The position numbers were made by a program, and so were the translations under genes. The notes beneath the pieces were generated by a model, which worked only from the letters and a program-made list of their open reading frames with translations, did not search any database and was not told where the DNA came from. A DNA stretch of 64,000 bases. Source: Archivesica marissinica. Lineage: Eukaryota > Mollusca > Bivalvia > Venerida > Vesicomyidae. Shown here piece after piece: positions 48,839 through 59,500 of the stretch (position 1 is the stretch's first letter; every line of letters starts with the position of its first letter). The stretch spans positions 28,269,051 through 28,333,050 of the forward strand of contig CM026401.1 of assembly GCA_014843695.1 (NCBI GenBank), read 5' to 3'.

Positions 48839-49399
48839 AAAGAAAGATCCATAGTGTGTGTGTGTTTTACGTTTATTTATCGTCACTACCGGTTGCCCAT
48901 ATGAGCGACGCCTCCTGAAGAGATCAGGTCATTTTAGATGTTGGAGGATAGTGCAATGATACAGACAGAGACCCATTCCAGGGGGTCATTATTCCATGGC
49001 ATCCCTCTCTCTCATATAGTCTACACATTGACATTATTCTATGGCATTGATGTTCAGTGTATACATAGGGGGTGGGGGTCATTGTTCTTATTTGTTTTAT
49101 GTTTGTCTGTGTAAATATTATGCATTATGTGAACCTCCTAGTTATACAGCACCCACCACCTCATTATAATCTTTAGAAATTGATAAGAGACAAATTATCT
49201 GCATACTTTTGTTTTCCGATTCAATATATTATTTATGTTATTCTGTACATCATTGAATCAAAATATATGTTGCTAGTGGGGTCATTTTTCCGCAAGGGGG
49301 GTCAATATTCTATGGCCGAATAATGACCCCAGGTCATTATTTTGAGGGAGTCAATATTCTATATGACACCGGAACATTCGAACTTTCCTTGCGTTTACG
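48839..49399. other. intron 2, degraded edge of the 60-bp array
   Basis: Isolated GGGGGTCATTATTCCATGGC (about 48978) and TCAATATTCTATGGC-type fragments remain, including inverted GAATAATGACCCC at about 49317, so the array may have arisen inside an older element with both orientations. Confidence 0.45.
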
Positions 49400-49508
49400 C
49401 ATGTCTGTCTCTACTAGGTCACTAAGTCTGTCTCTACTAGGTCACTAAGTCTGTCTCTACTAGGTCACTAAGTCTGTCTCTACTAGGTCACTAAGTCTGT
49501 CTCTACTA
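49400..49508. repeat. 23-bp minisatellite, about 5 copies
   Basis: TCTGTCTCTACTAGGTCACTAAG repeated, i.e. TCTGTCTCTACTAGG + TCACTAAG. Its last copy is interrupted by the MITE at 49509 and resumes at 49678 (TACTAGGTCAC). Confidence 0.93.
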
Positions 49509-49677
49509 CAGTGCCGTAGCCAGAATCTGAAAATAACCGAGGCGACCCCAACCCTCCGAATTATTATTGTGTATGATTGCCTGTGCATTCTGAAGGCAGT
49601 TTTCCTATACCTGTCGTGACATGCCAAATTCTAACAGAGGAGAGTACCTCATTTTCCTCAGTGTGGCTACGGGCCTG
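49509..49677. mobile_element. hAT-like MITE, 169 bp, 5-bp target duplication
   Basis: Left end CAGTGCCGTAGCCAGAATCT; right end, read inward, CAGGCCCGTAGCCACACTGA. TACTA flanks both sides (49504-49508, 49678-49682). Excising the element plus one TACTA restores the 23-bp monomer TCTCTACTAGGTCAC. CAGNGCCGTAGCCA is a widespread hAT-type terminus. Same target-duplication length as 39347-39646, a different element. Confidence 0.8.
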
Positions 49678-49975
49678 TACTAGGTCACACGGTTAGTAAA
49701 TTAGTATATAATTATAATACTATTGAAATCAATAACAAAAATTCCTCCTTGACCTTGCTTATGATATGTCTACATATAACCACTTTACTAAAAAATTGAT
49801 AACACACATGAATAACAATATTGAATTGCTGCCAAGTACACATTAATAAATATATTATGTTATACAAAATGAGAAAATAAGGTCATTTACAAGTAGAGTA
49901 CCGGTACACCCATATACTAGCATTAATAAACTCGCTTACAATCTCTGCGATTCCCAAATTATTTATTAATGTATT

Positions 49976-50234
49976 ATTTGGGGCTTTAAAGTCGGACTAA
50001 CAGCTTGGGTCATATTACGTCTCCAGCTGTTATTGGTGGAGGAAGACCCCAGGTAGCCCTCCAAGCAATATTTCGTGCACACAGGGTAGAACCACTGACC
50101 TTCTGTAAGCCAGCTGAATAGCTTCCTCATATGAAAGAATTTGACATCCCCAGTGGGATTTGACCATACAGTGCCATACAGCTATGAGGGTTAAGTGATT
50201 TAAAACCCATAACCACTCAGCCATGGAGGGCCTC
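49976..50234 (-). mobile_element. SINE family B copy, best preserved
   Basis: On the minus strand: head GGCCCTCCATGGCTGAGTGG (A box TGGCTGAGTGG), B-box-like GGTCAAATCCCAC, body with GAAGCTATTCAGCTGGC and GGTCAGTGGTTCTACCC, and tail CGACTTTAAAGCCCC. Tails of the form CGACNTTAAACCC are common in molluscan SINEs, from memory. Two extra 16-bp copies of its 5' end (GGCCCTCCGTTGCCGA) precede it at 50235-50262. Intron 2. Confidence 0.75.
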
Positions 50235-50412
50235 GGCAACGGAGGGCCTCGGCAACGGAGGGCCATCATACCAAACATTTTATTGCATGAAAAAATTATA
50301 TTGAATATCATTTTTAGTAGCATGGCTCGTTAAATAAATTCAATAACACATGAACACAAATATAAAAATTAAAATCCTATTTATAACAAAATCATCTACA
50401 GTCAAACCTGTC

Positions 50413-52438
50413 TTAAGTTAACCCTTTCCCTCATAGAAGCACCTCTTGATGCCATTACCAACACAACATACATTGACAATGTAGTAGCCAAACCAATGTT
50501 CATAATAATGGCCAGAATCTCATGTAGTCCCAGTAATATCTATGTAGGTGGGATAGATATGGCGACTACTTATCCACTGCATGATAGCTAAATGGCTGTC
50601 GTTTGTGTGGAGATATAACAGTATATTAACCTAAATCTCTATGAAGTCTCAGTAATATCTATGGAGGTGGAATAGATATGGCAACTACTTATCCACTGCA
50701 TGATCGCTAAATGACTGTCGTTTGTATGGAGATATAATAGTATATTAACCTAAATCTCTATGAAGTCTCAGTAATATCTATGGAGGTGGGATAGATATGG
50801 CGACTACTTATCCACTGCATGATAGCTAAATGGCTGTCGTTTGTGTGGAGATATAACAGTATATTAACCTAAATCTCTATGAAGTCTCAGTAATATCTAT
50901 GGAGGTGGGATAGATATGGCAACTACTTATCCACTGCATGATCGCTAAATGACTGTCGTTTGTATGGAGATATAATAGTATATTAACCTAAATCTCTATG
51001 AAGTCTCAGTAATATCTATGGAGGTGGGATAGATATGGCGACTACTTATCCACTGCACGATAGCTAAATGGCTGTCGTTTGTATGGAGATATAATAGTAT
51101 GTTAACCTAAATCTCATGTAGTCCCAGTAATATCTATGGAGGTGGGATAGATATGGCGACTACTTATCCACTGCATGATAGCTAAATGGCTGTCGTTTGT
51201 ATGGAGATATAATAGTATGTTAACCTAAATCTCATGTAGTCCCAGTAATATCTATGGAGGTGGGATAGATATGGCGACTACTTATCCACTGCATGATAGC
51301 TAAATGGCTGTTGTTTGTATGGAGATATAATAGTATATTAACCTAAATCTCTATGAAGTCTCAGTAATATCTATGGAGGTGGGATAGATATGGCAACTAC
51401 TTATCCACTGCATGATCGCTAAATGACTGTCGTTTGTATGGAGATATAATAGTATATTAACCTAAATCTCTATGAAGTCTCAGTAATATCTATGGAGGTG
51501 GGATAGATATGGCGACTACTTATCCACTGCACGATAGCTAAATGGCTGTCGTTTGTATGGAGATATAATAGTATGTTAACCTAAATCTCATGTAGTCCCA
51601 GTAATATCTATGGAGGTGGGATAGATATGGCGACTACTTATCCACTGCATGATAGCTAAATGGCTGTCGTTTGTATGGAGATATAATAGTATGTTAACCT
51701 AAATCTCATGTAGTCCCAGTAATATCTATGGAGGTGGGATAGATATGGCGACTACTTATCCACTGCATGATAGCTAAATGGCTGTTGTTTGTATGGAGAT
51801 ATAATAGTATATTAACCTAAATCTCTATGAAGTCTCAGTAACATCTATGGAGGTGGGATAGATATGGCGACTACTTATCCACTGCATGATAGCTAAATGG
51901 CTGTCGTTTGTATGGAGATATAATAGTATATTAACCTAAATCTCATGTAGTCCCAGTAATATCGATGGAGGTGGGATAGATTAAGCAACTACTTATCCAC
52001 TGCATGATAGCTAAATGGCTGTCGTTTGTATGGAGATATAATAGTATATTAACCTAAATCTCATGTAGTCCCAGTAATATCGATGGAGGTGGGATAGATT
52101 AAGCAACTACTTATCCACTGCATGATAGCTAAATGGCTGTCGTTTGTATGGAGATATAATAGTATATTAACCTAAATCTCATGTAGTCCCAGTAATATCG
52201 ATGGAGGTGGGATAGATTAAGCAACTACTTATCCACTGCATGATAGCTAAATGGCTGTCGTTTGTATGGAGATATAATAGTATATTAACCTAAATCTCAT
52301 GTAGTCCCAGTAATATCGATGGAGGTGGGATAGATTAAGCAACTACTTATCCACTGCATGATAGCTAAATGGCTGTCGTTTGTATGGAGATATAATAGTA
52401 TATTAACCTAAATCTCTATGAAGGAAAGGGTTAAGCAG
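50413..52438. mobile_element. piggyBac-like MITE nested at TTAA and filled by an array
   Basis: TTAACCCTTTCCCTCATAG at the left and CTATGAAGGAAAGGGTTAA at the right are near-perfect inverted repeats with TTAA at each outer edge, the signature of piggyBac-type elements (TTAA target, CCC...GGG ends). No transposase. Almost the whole interior is the 119-bp array, whose monomer end AATCTCTATGAA is the element's own right arm. Confidence 0.72.
50513..52424. repeat. 118/119-bp array inside the nested MITE, 16 copies
   Basis: Monomer includes CAGTAATATCTATGGAGGTG, GGATAGATATGGCGACTACT, TATCCACTGCATGATAGCTA and GGAGATATAATAGTATATTA. Type 1 (GCAACTAC...GATCGCTAAATGACT) and type 2 (GCGACTAC...GATAGCTAAATGGCT) alternate at the left. 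A four-monomer block (about 475 bp) at 50.9-51.35 kb recurs at 51.38-51.83 kb with the same private variants (CACGATAGC, GTTGTTTG). The final four copies share ATCGATGGAGG and GATTAAGCAACT. Confidence 0.94.
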
Positions 52439-52593
52439 CAAGCCAAGGTATCACAGAAAGTGGCTGCCTAGCACAGGTGGCTGCTTAATAGAGGTTAAAT
52501 GTATAGAAAACAACATAATGGGAATCTGAAAACTGGCAGATTAATACAGGATGGCTGTTTAATAGAGGTGAACATGAACACAGGTTTGACTAC

Positions 52594-53036
52594 TAAACAG
52601 CTGTAAATTCACTGAATTGATTCATGAAAACTTCATGCACCTGTGCCTCAGTTACAATCAATGTAGTGCATTGTTGCTTTTGGAAGTAAATAAATAGTAG
52701 ATGCAACAAAAAGTAGTTCACAAGCTAAATTTACTTGTATTTACTTGTATCCGTTACTTTGCTTACAGGATAATCAGCTTATAAATTCATGAATCTATAA
52801 CAAAACACAACACTAGTAAATGTATTCTAAACAACAGTATGTGTTCTACATATATAATATTATGTCTATCATGCGAATAGAGCACACGACTATGACGTCA
52901 CAACAAGCACGTGTTTACCAAGTCCATCAAAATGTGTAACTATCAAATAGCCATTTACACAACGTTTAAATTATTTTACATTGGAATTGTTACTGTAGTT
53001 GGACATGGATGTTGGTAACTTGGTGAATACAGCGAC
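52594..53036. other. intron 2, unique sequence
   Basis: No exon recognised. Contains the motif cluster at 52893-52918. Confidence 0.5.
52893..52918. promoter_or_regulatory. possible CRE / E-box / forkhead-site cluster
   Basis: TGACGTCA (52893-52900), CACGTG (52908-52913) and TGTTTAC (52912-52918) are exact CRE, E-box and forkhead consensus strings within 26 bp of unique intronic sequence. Each can occur by chance; only the clustering is notable. Confidence 0.2.
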
Positions 53037-53421
53037 AGTGCAGAATTTATACTGTTAATAGCCCGTTGTGCAGGATTTATACTGTTAATAGCACGTTGTG
53101 CAGAATTTATACTGTTAATAGCCTGTTGTGCAGGATTTATACTGTTAATAGCCTGTTGTGCAGGATTTATACTGTTAATAGCATGTTGTACAGGATTTAT
53201 ACTGTTAATAGCACGTTGTACAGGATTCATACTGTTAATAGCCCATTGTGCAGGATTTATACTGTTAATAGCACGTTGTACAGGATTTATACTGTTAATA
53301 GCACATTGTACAGGATTTATACTGTTAATAGCCTGTTGTGCAGGATTTATACTGTTAATAGCCTGTTGTACAGGATTTATACTGTTAATATCACGTTGTA
53401 CAGGATTTATACTGTTAGTAG
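53037..53421. repeat. 30-bp minisatellite, 13 copies
   Basis: Monomer CAGGATTTATACTGTTAATA + GCACGTTGTA. Period 30 keeps one minus-strand frame open from 53515 to 52976 (AINSINPVQR decapeptides) and also the plus strand. Non-repetitive sequence at both ends of the minus frame continues open, but no clear acceptor or donor brackets it. Treated as an intronic array rather than an exon. Confidence 0.9.
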
Positions 53422-53635
53422 TTGTAGGATGGTGTTCAGTGTCATTGGACAACAGAAACTTTGCATTCGACACCATGGTGGTTGGTTGTTTATTTGACAG
53501 CGCATATGAATACATAAATACGGCATTCAGATAGGTGTGGACAGTGCTCTTTTTTCAGAATTCTTGTTTTGTTTTATCTGAAGATTATACATTGTAATTG
53601 AATGCACAACCTTATTAGTTGTTCTGCCCTGTTAC

Positions 53636-53737
53636 CTGTGAGACTGGAACTGTGGTCACTTGCACATTGAGGCTTGAGACGGGAGAGCCCATACTGGAAT
53701 TACTGTGACAGGACTCGGGGCTGTACGGGGACGAACC
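53636..53737 (-). CDS. FOXJ3: FOXJ3-like exon 2
   Basis: 102 nt, 34 codons, window residues 27-60: GSSPYSPESCHSNSSMGSPV then SSLNVQVTTVPVSQ. Acceptor GTTGATTTTCAG|GG at 53738, donor CTCACAG|GTAACA at 53635, phase 0 at both ends. Ser/Pro-rich composition just after the forkhead domain matches the family, which has a Ser-rich stretch there; no exact motif. Length is a multiple of three, so it could be skipped in frame. Confidence 0.88.
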
Positions 53738-53954
53738 CTGAAAATCAACGAAAAACATACAAATTTGAATCTGCAATATGGTGAGCATGTGCAACTTGAT
53801 AATGGACGTTTTGAAACCCTCCCAGACTGGCTGCCTGTTCTGACACTATGGGTACTCAGGCTCGTCACTGGGCATACGCAAGTACGCATGTGCATATTAT
53901 TGATCTCAGAAAATGAAAAAAATGAAAACTCCAAAAATGCATTAAACCCCAGTA

Positions 53955-53981
53955 GGGGGGGGGGGGGGGGGGGGGGGGGGG
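53955..53981. repeat. poly-G run, 27 nt
   Basis: Uninterrupted G27 in intron 1, followed by AGTAGGG. On the transcribed (minus) strand it is poly-C. Length may be uncertain because such runs sequence badly. Confidence 0.9.
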
Positions 53982-54213
53982 AGTAGGGATACATAGGCGC
54001 CGTGATGTGTGGTGTAGTGGAATAATTGAGGCCATTGCAAATATGGTGCATCTCGAAATTTAGTTTGTGCTATTTTACGTGCTTGTTTAATCATGTATAT
54101 TATACATCTAGCCTTAATTTATACCTTTATACGGATTGTCGTAAGAACTTTAGCCCTGCAATTTTATGTTACAAAAAATGCAGGAAATTGCTCCCTCATT
54201 TCAAATAATCTCT

Positions 54214-54240
54214 GGGGGGCATGCCCCCGGACCCCCCTAG
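54214..54240. mobile_element. GC-rich palindromic transposon relic
   Basis: GGGGGGCATGCCCCC followed by GGACCCCCCTAG. I remember this string as a recurrent end of DNA-transposon-derived repeats in marine invertebrates. Boundaries are not determined. Confidence 0.35.
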
Positions 54241-54523
54241 CGTACTTGCTCATTATGCTCACTCGACAAACAAGCATATTTGGTCGTGTGTATCATCAAA
54301 GTAGCTCCAACAACGGCCCTGATACTACATGCATACATGACGTAAAATGGCTGTATTGCTAAGAAACTTAATGAACATAAAGGGAAGAATATTTGGCCCA
54401 GCACAAGATGTTGCAAGCAAAATGCTATTTCACATTCAATTGACATTGAGAAAGTAGAATATTGCACCGTTGCACATGCCATACTAGAATGCATAAATAT
54501 ATTTGCACATGTTTGAAATGGTA

Positions 54524-54705
54524 TACAGTCAAACCTGTATTAAGCAGCCAGCCAAGGGAATCACAGAAAGTGGCTGCTTAGCACAGGTGGCCACTTAATA
54601 GAAGTTAAATGTATAATAAAACAACATATTGGGAATCTGGAAAGTGGCTGCTTAATACAGGTTGGCTGCTTAATGGAGGTGACCACTAACACAGGTTTGA
54701 CTGTA
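54524..54705. mobile_element. TA-target MITE, 182 bp, intact
   Basis: Perfect 15-bp terminal inverted repeats TACAGTCAAACCTGT / ACAGGTTTGACTGTA, flanked by TA on both sides, as for Tc1/mariner-type non-autonomous elements. Internally two related arms (AGTGGCTGCTTAGCAC and AGTGGCTGCTTAATAC). Second copy of the family at 50397-52593. Confidence 0.85.
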
Positions 54706-54707
54706 TA

Positions 54708-55048
54708 TATTATAACATGGACATAACGTTAAATGTGAGATACATGTATCGAGCACATCAACTTCATATTTCTGCAAGCCATGGATTGATCAGTGAACCA
54801 TGAAACAGGTGCTGATTTCCCAACAGACCATGTTTCTTCAATATACCTGGGTAATGTTAATTGGTATATAGTTAGTATCTATTGATCAATCTCGTGCATA
54901 TATCCCCTCATGGAAAATTCAGTACAACAATATTCTTAGAAAGCTCCATGGTACAAGAAATATGTGTGAATGTTCTGGGAAAGATCACATTACTAAATAT
55001 ATCAACGTATTGTGTCCCAACAGCTATATGTGTGAAGCATATCCTTCA
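54708..55048. other. intron 1, unique sequence
   Basis: No feature recognised. Confidence 0.4.
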
Positions 55049-55077
55049 GGGGGTGAGGGGGTCAGGGGGTCAGGGGG
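55049..55077 (+). promoter_or_regulatory. G-quadruplex-forming motif in intron 1
   Basis: Four runs of five G (55049-55053, 55057-55061, 55065-55069, 55073-55077) separated by three-base loops TGA, TCA, TCA. A textbook quadruplex sequence on the strand used as template for the gene, 92 bp into intron 1. Function is not shown. Confidence 0.55.
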
Positions 55078-55169
55078 TGGACGTCCCCTAGTAAGGTACA
55101 CAATTATGCAAACATTTCAGAATACTTGAATACACCGATTGAGTTAGAAAAGGACTTAATGGATCTTAC

Positions 55170-55247
55170 CTCATATTTTCTTTTTCTTAAGGGCCTGATT
55201 GGAAGTGGGTCCTCCTGTGGATTGCTGTCTATTGCCCAGTATGATCC
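55170..55247 (-). CDS. FOXJ3: FOXJ3-like exon 1 of this window (end of forkhead domain)
   Basis: 78 nt, 26 codons: GSYWAIDSNPQEDPLPIRPL then RKRKYE. Acceptor TTACAATTCCAG|GGA at 55248, donor TATGAG|GTAAGA at 55169, phase 0. GSYWAID is the invariant end of the forkhead (winged-helix) domain, normally preceded by GK, and the following NPQEDPLP.RP + basic RKRK corresponds to vertebrate FOXJ3 ([20 protein letters not shown]). The basic run may act in nuclear localisation. The rest of the DNA-binding domain must lie upstream, past 64000 or inside the gap. Confidence 0.96.
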
Positions 55248-55462
55248 CTGGAATTGTAAGATTTCATTGACATTTTCTTATGAAAACAGTATCTTGTATC
55301 GGTGTATTAATAGTATAAGCTATACATTTACAATAGGCACAAGTATAAGATGTACAAGTGTACAAGGGAGACGTTTGTTAGATCTAAATACAAAAAACTC
55401 TACCTCAGTCGTATATAGGGAGAAGGGAAACACCTAAGGGAGAGCACATCCCCAATGTCTTC

Positions 55463-55660
55463 CCCTCAATGTCAGTCTGTCCTGCACAATGTCAGTCTGT
55501 CCTACACAATGTCAGTCTGTCCTGCACACTGTCAGTCTGTTCTGCACAATGTCAGTCTGTTCTGCACAATGTCAGTCTGTTATGCGCAATGGCAGCCTGT
55601 TCTGCACAATGTCAGTCTGTTCTGCACAATGTCAGTCTGTTCTGCACAATGTCGGTCTGT
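55463..55660. repeat. 20-bp minisatellite, about 10 copies
   Basis: TGTTCTGCACAATGTCAGTC with CCTGCAC and CCTACAC variants. All three plus-strand frames are open; not a gene. Confidence 0.93.
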
Positions 55661-55662
55661 TC

Positions 55663-56515
55663 ATGATCCCGCACAGTGACAGTACTCTTGTCACACAGTG
55701 ACAGTACTCTTGTCACATGATAAACTGATCCCGCACAGTGACAGTACTTTTGTCACATGATAAACTGACCCCACACAGTGACAGTACTCTTGTCACATGA
55801 TAAACTGATCCCACACAGTGACAGTACTTTTGTCACATGATAAACTGATCCCACACAGTGACAGTACTCTTGTCACATGATAAACCGTTCCCACACAGTG
55901 ACAGTACTTTTGTCACATGATAAACTGACCCCACACAGTGACAGTACTCTTGTCACATGATAAACTGATCCCACACAGTGACAGTACTCTTGTCACATGA
56001 TAAACTGATCCCACACAGTGACAGTACTCTTGTCACATGATAAACTGATCCCACACAGTGACAGTACTCTTGTCACATGATAAACTGACCCCACACAGTG
56101 ACAGTACTCTTGTCACATGATAAACTGATCCCACACAGTGACAGTACTCTTGTCACACAGTGAAAGTACTATTGTCACATGATAAACTGACCACACATAG
56201 TGACAGTACTCTTGTCACATGATAAACTGATCCTGCACAGTGACAGTACTCTTGTCACACAGTGACAGTACTCTTGTCACATGATAAACTGATCCCACAC
56301 AGTGACAGTACTCTTGTCACACAGTGACAGTACTCTTGTCACACAGTGACAGTACTCTTGTCACATGATAAACTGACCACACATAGTGACAGTACTCTTG
56401 TCACATGATAAACTGATACCACACAGTGTCACATGATAAACTGATCCTGCACAGTGACAGTACTCTCGTCACACAGTGACAGTACTCTTGTCACATGATA
56501 AACTGACCCCGCACA
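55663..56515. repeat. 40-bp minisatellite, about 21 copies
   Basis: ATGATAAACTGATCCCACAC + AGTGACAGTACTCTTGTCAC; short forms lacking the ATGATAAACTGATCCC half occur. Passes into the related 44-bp form. A return to this form is seen at about 58090-58220. Confidence 0.95.
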
Positions 56516-59500
56516 GTGACTGAGCATACACTTGTCACATGATAAACTGACCACGCACAGTGACTGAGCATACACTTGTCACATGATAAACTGACCACGC
56601 ACAACACGTGTCACATGATAAACTGACCACGCACAGTGACTGAGCATACACTTGTCACATGATAAACTGACCACACACAGTGACTGAACATACACTTGTC
56701 ACATGATAAACTGACAACGAACAACACTTGTCACATGACAAATTGACCATGCACAGTGACTGAGCATACACTTGTCACATGATAAACTGACCACACACAG
56801 TGACTGAGCATACACTTGTCACATGATAAACTGACAACGTACAACACTTGTCACATGATAAATTGACCATGCACAGTGACTGAGCATACACTTGTCACAT
56901 GATAAACTGACCATGCACAGTGACTGAGCATACACTTGTCACATGATAAACTGACCATGCACAGTGACTGAGCATACACTTGTCACATGATAAACTGACC
57001 ATGCACAGTGACTGAGCATACTCTTGTCACATGATAAACTGACCATGCACAGTGACTGAGCATACACTTGTCACATGATAAACTGACCATGCACAGTGAC
57101 TGAGCATACACTTGTCACATGATAAACTGACCACACACAGTGACTGAGCATATACTTGTCACATGGTAAACTGACCATGCACAGTGACTGAGCATATACT
57201 TGTCACATGATAAACTGATCACACACAGTGACTGAGCATACACTTGTCACATGATAAACTGACCACGCACAGTGACTGAGCATACACTTGTCACATGATA
57301 AACTGATCACACACAGTGACTGAGCATACACTTGTCACATGATAAACTGATCACACACAGTGACTGAGCATACACTTGTCACATGATAAACTGACCACAC
57401 ACAGTGACAGTACTCTTGTCACATGATAAACTGACCATGCACAGTGACTGAGCATACACTTGTCACATGATAAACTGACCACACACAGTGACTGAGCATA
57501 CACTTGTCACATGATAAACTGACCATGCACAATGACTGAGCATACACTTGTCACATGATAAACTGACCACGCACAGTGACTGAGCATACACTTGTCACAT
57601 GATAAACTGACCACGCACAGTGACTGAGCATACACTTGTCACATGATAAACTGATCACGCACAGTGACTGAGCATACACTTGTCACATGATAAACTGACC
57701 ACGCACAGTGACTGAGCATACACTTGTCACATGATAAACTGACCATGCACAGTGACTGAGCATACACTTGTCACATGATAAACTGACCACGCACAGTGAC
57801 TGAGCATACACTTGTCACATGATAAACTAACCAAGCACAGTGACTGAATATACACTTGTCACATGATAAACTGACCCCGCAGAGTGACTGAGCATACACT
57901 TGTCACATGATAAACTGACCACGCAGTGACTGAGCATACACTTGTCACATGATAAACTAACCAAGCACAGTGACTGAATATACACTTGTCACATGATAAA
58001 CTGACCCCGCAGAGTGACTGAGCATACACTTGTCACATGATAAACTGACCCCGCACAGTGACTGAGCATACACTTGTCACATGATAAACTGACTACACAT
58101 AGTGACAGTACTCTTGTCACATGATAAACTGATACCACACAGTGACAGTACTCTTGTCAAATGATAAACTGATCCTGCACAGTGACAGTACTCTCGTCAC
58201 ACAGTGACAGTACTCTTGTCACATGATAAACTGACCCCGCACAGTGACTGAGCATACACTTGTCACATGATAAACTGACCACGCACAGTGACTGAGCATA
58301 CACTTGTCACATGATAAACTGACCACGCACAACACGTGTCACATGATAAACTGACCACGCACAGTGACTGAGCATACACTTGTCACATGATAAACTGACC
58401 ACGCACAGTGACTGAACATACACTTGTCACATGATAAACTGACAACGAACAACACTTGTCACATGATAAACTGACCATGCACAGTGACTGAGCATACACT
58501 TGTCACATGATAAACTGACCACACACAGTGACTGAGCATACACTTGTCACATGATAAACTGACAACGTACAACACTTGTCACATGATAAATGACCATGCA
58601 CTGTGACTGAGCATACACTTGTCACATGATAAACTGACCATGCACAGTGACTGAGCACACTTGTCACATGATAAACTGACCATGCACAGGACTGAGCATA
58701 CACTTGTCACATGATAAAGATCACCACAGTGACTGAGCATACACTTGTCACATGATAAACTGATCCACACAGTGACTGAGCATACACTTGTCACATGATA
58801 AACTGACCACACACAGTGACTGAGCATACACTTGTCACATGATAAACTGACCACACACAGTGACAGCATACACTTGTCACATGATAAACTGACCATGCAC
58901 AGTGACTGAGCATACACTTGTCACATGATAAACTGACCACGCACAGTGACTGAGCATACACTTGTCACATGATAAACTGACCACGCACAGTGACTGAGCA
59001 TACACTTGTCACATGATAAACTGACCACGCACAGTGACTGAGCATACACTTGTCACATGATAAACTGACCACACACAACCATACACTTGTCACATGATAA
59101 ACTGACCACACACAGTGACTGAGCATACACTTGTCACATGATAAACTGACCACGCACAGTGACTGAGCATACACTTGTCACATGATAAACTGATCACGCA
59201 CAGTGACTGAGCATACACCACAAAAACCCACCAAACGCATACACTTGTCACATGATAAACTGACCACGCACAAACACAAAAAACCACCACAACCAACACC
59301 ACAAACCCACCACAACACACACCACAAACCACACCCACAACACCCACAAAAACACACACAACACAACACCACCACACACACACCCCAAAACCAACAGTGA
59401 CAGTACTCTTGTCACATGATAAACTGACCATGCACAGTGACTGAGCATACACTTGTCACATGATAAACTGATCACAAACAGTGACTGAGCATACACTTGT

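Larger units (their letters stand above)
50397..52593. mobile_element. TA-target MITE split by a nested element
   Basis: Left terminus TACAGTCAAACCTGT at 50397-50411; right terminus ACAGGTTTGACTAC ends about 52593. The right part (52425-52593: GCAGCAAGCCAAGG, ATCACAGAAAGTGGCTGC, CTTAATAGAGGTTAAATG) aligns along its length with the uninterrupted copy at 54524-54705. The left arm stops after CCTGTCTTAAG, where the TTAA-flanked element begins. Confidence 0.8.
16116..55247 (-). other. FOXJ3: FOXJ2/FOXJ3-type forkhead transcription factor gene, 3' half (eight exons)
   Basis: Forkhead J2/J3 proteins are nuclear, sequence-specific DNA-binding activators. This span holds the exons for the last 281 residues. 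Coordinates in transcript order: 55170-55247, 53636-53737, 45714-45825, 40521-40559, 37648-37770, 22055-22219, 19736-19836, 16116-16241. Junction phases are 0,0,1,1,1,1,0 and agree at every join; the sum is 846 nt, ending in TGA. Introns are 1432, 7810, 5154, 2750, 15428, 2218 and 3494 bp. Conserved blocks appear in the same order as in vertebrate FOXJ3: forkhead wing end, DLSASFRSLYKS, LDSLKES, DISQFQG, QFADLASSLSNFF, and acidic C terminus. The long Gln/Pro/His-rich linkers of vertebrates are absent or very short. The N terminus and most of the forkhead domain are outside the window or in the gap. Assignment to J2/J3 is firm; J3 is preferred over J2 on the match to SQFQG, FADL and the C-terminal DDI. 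Confidence 0.93.
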
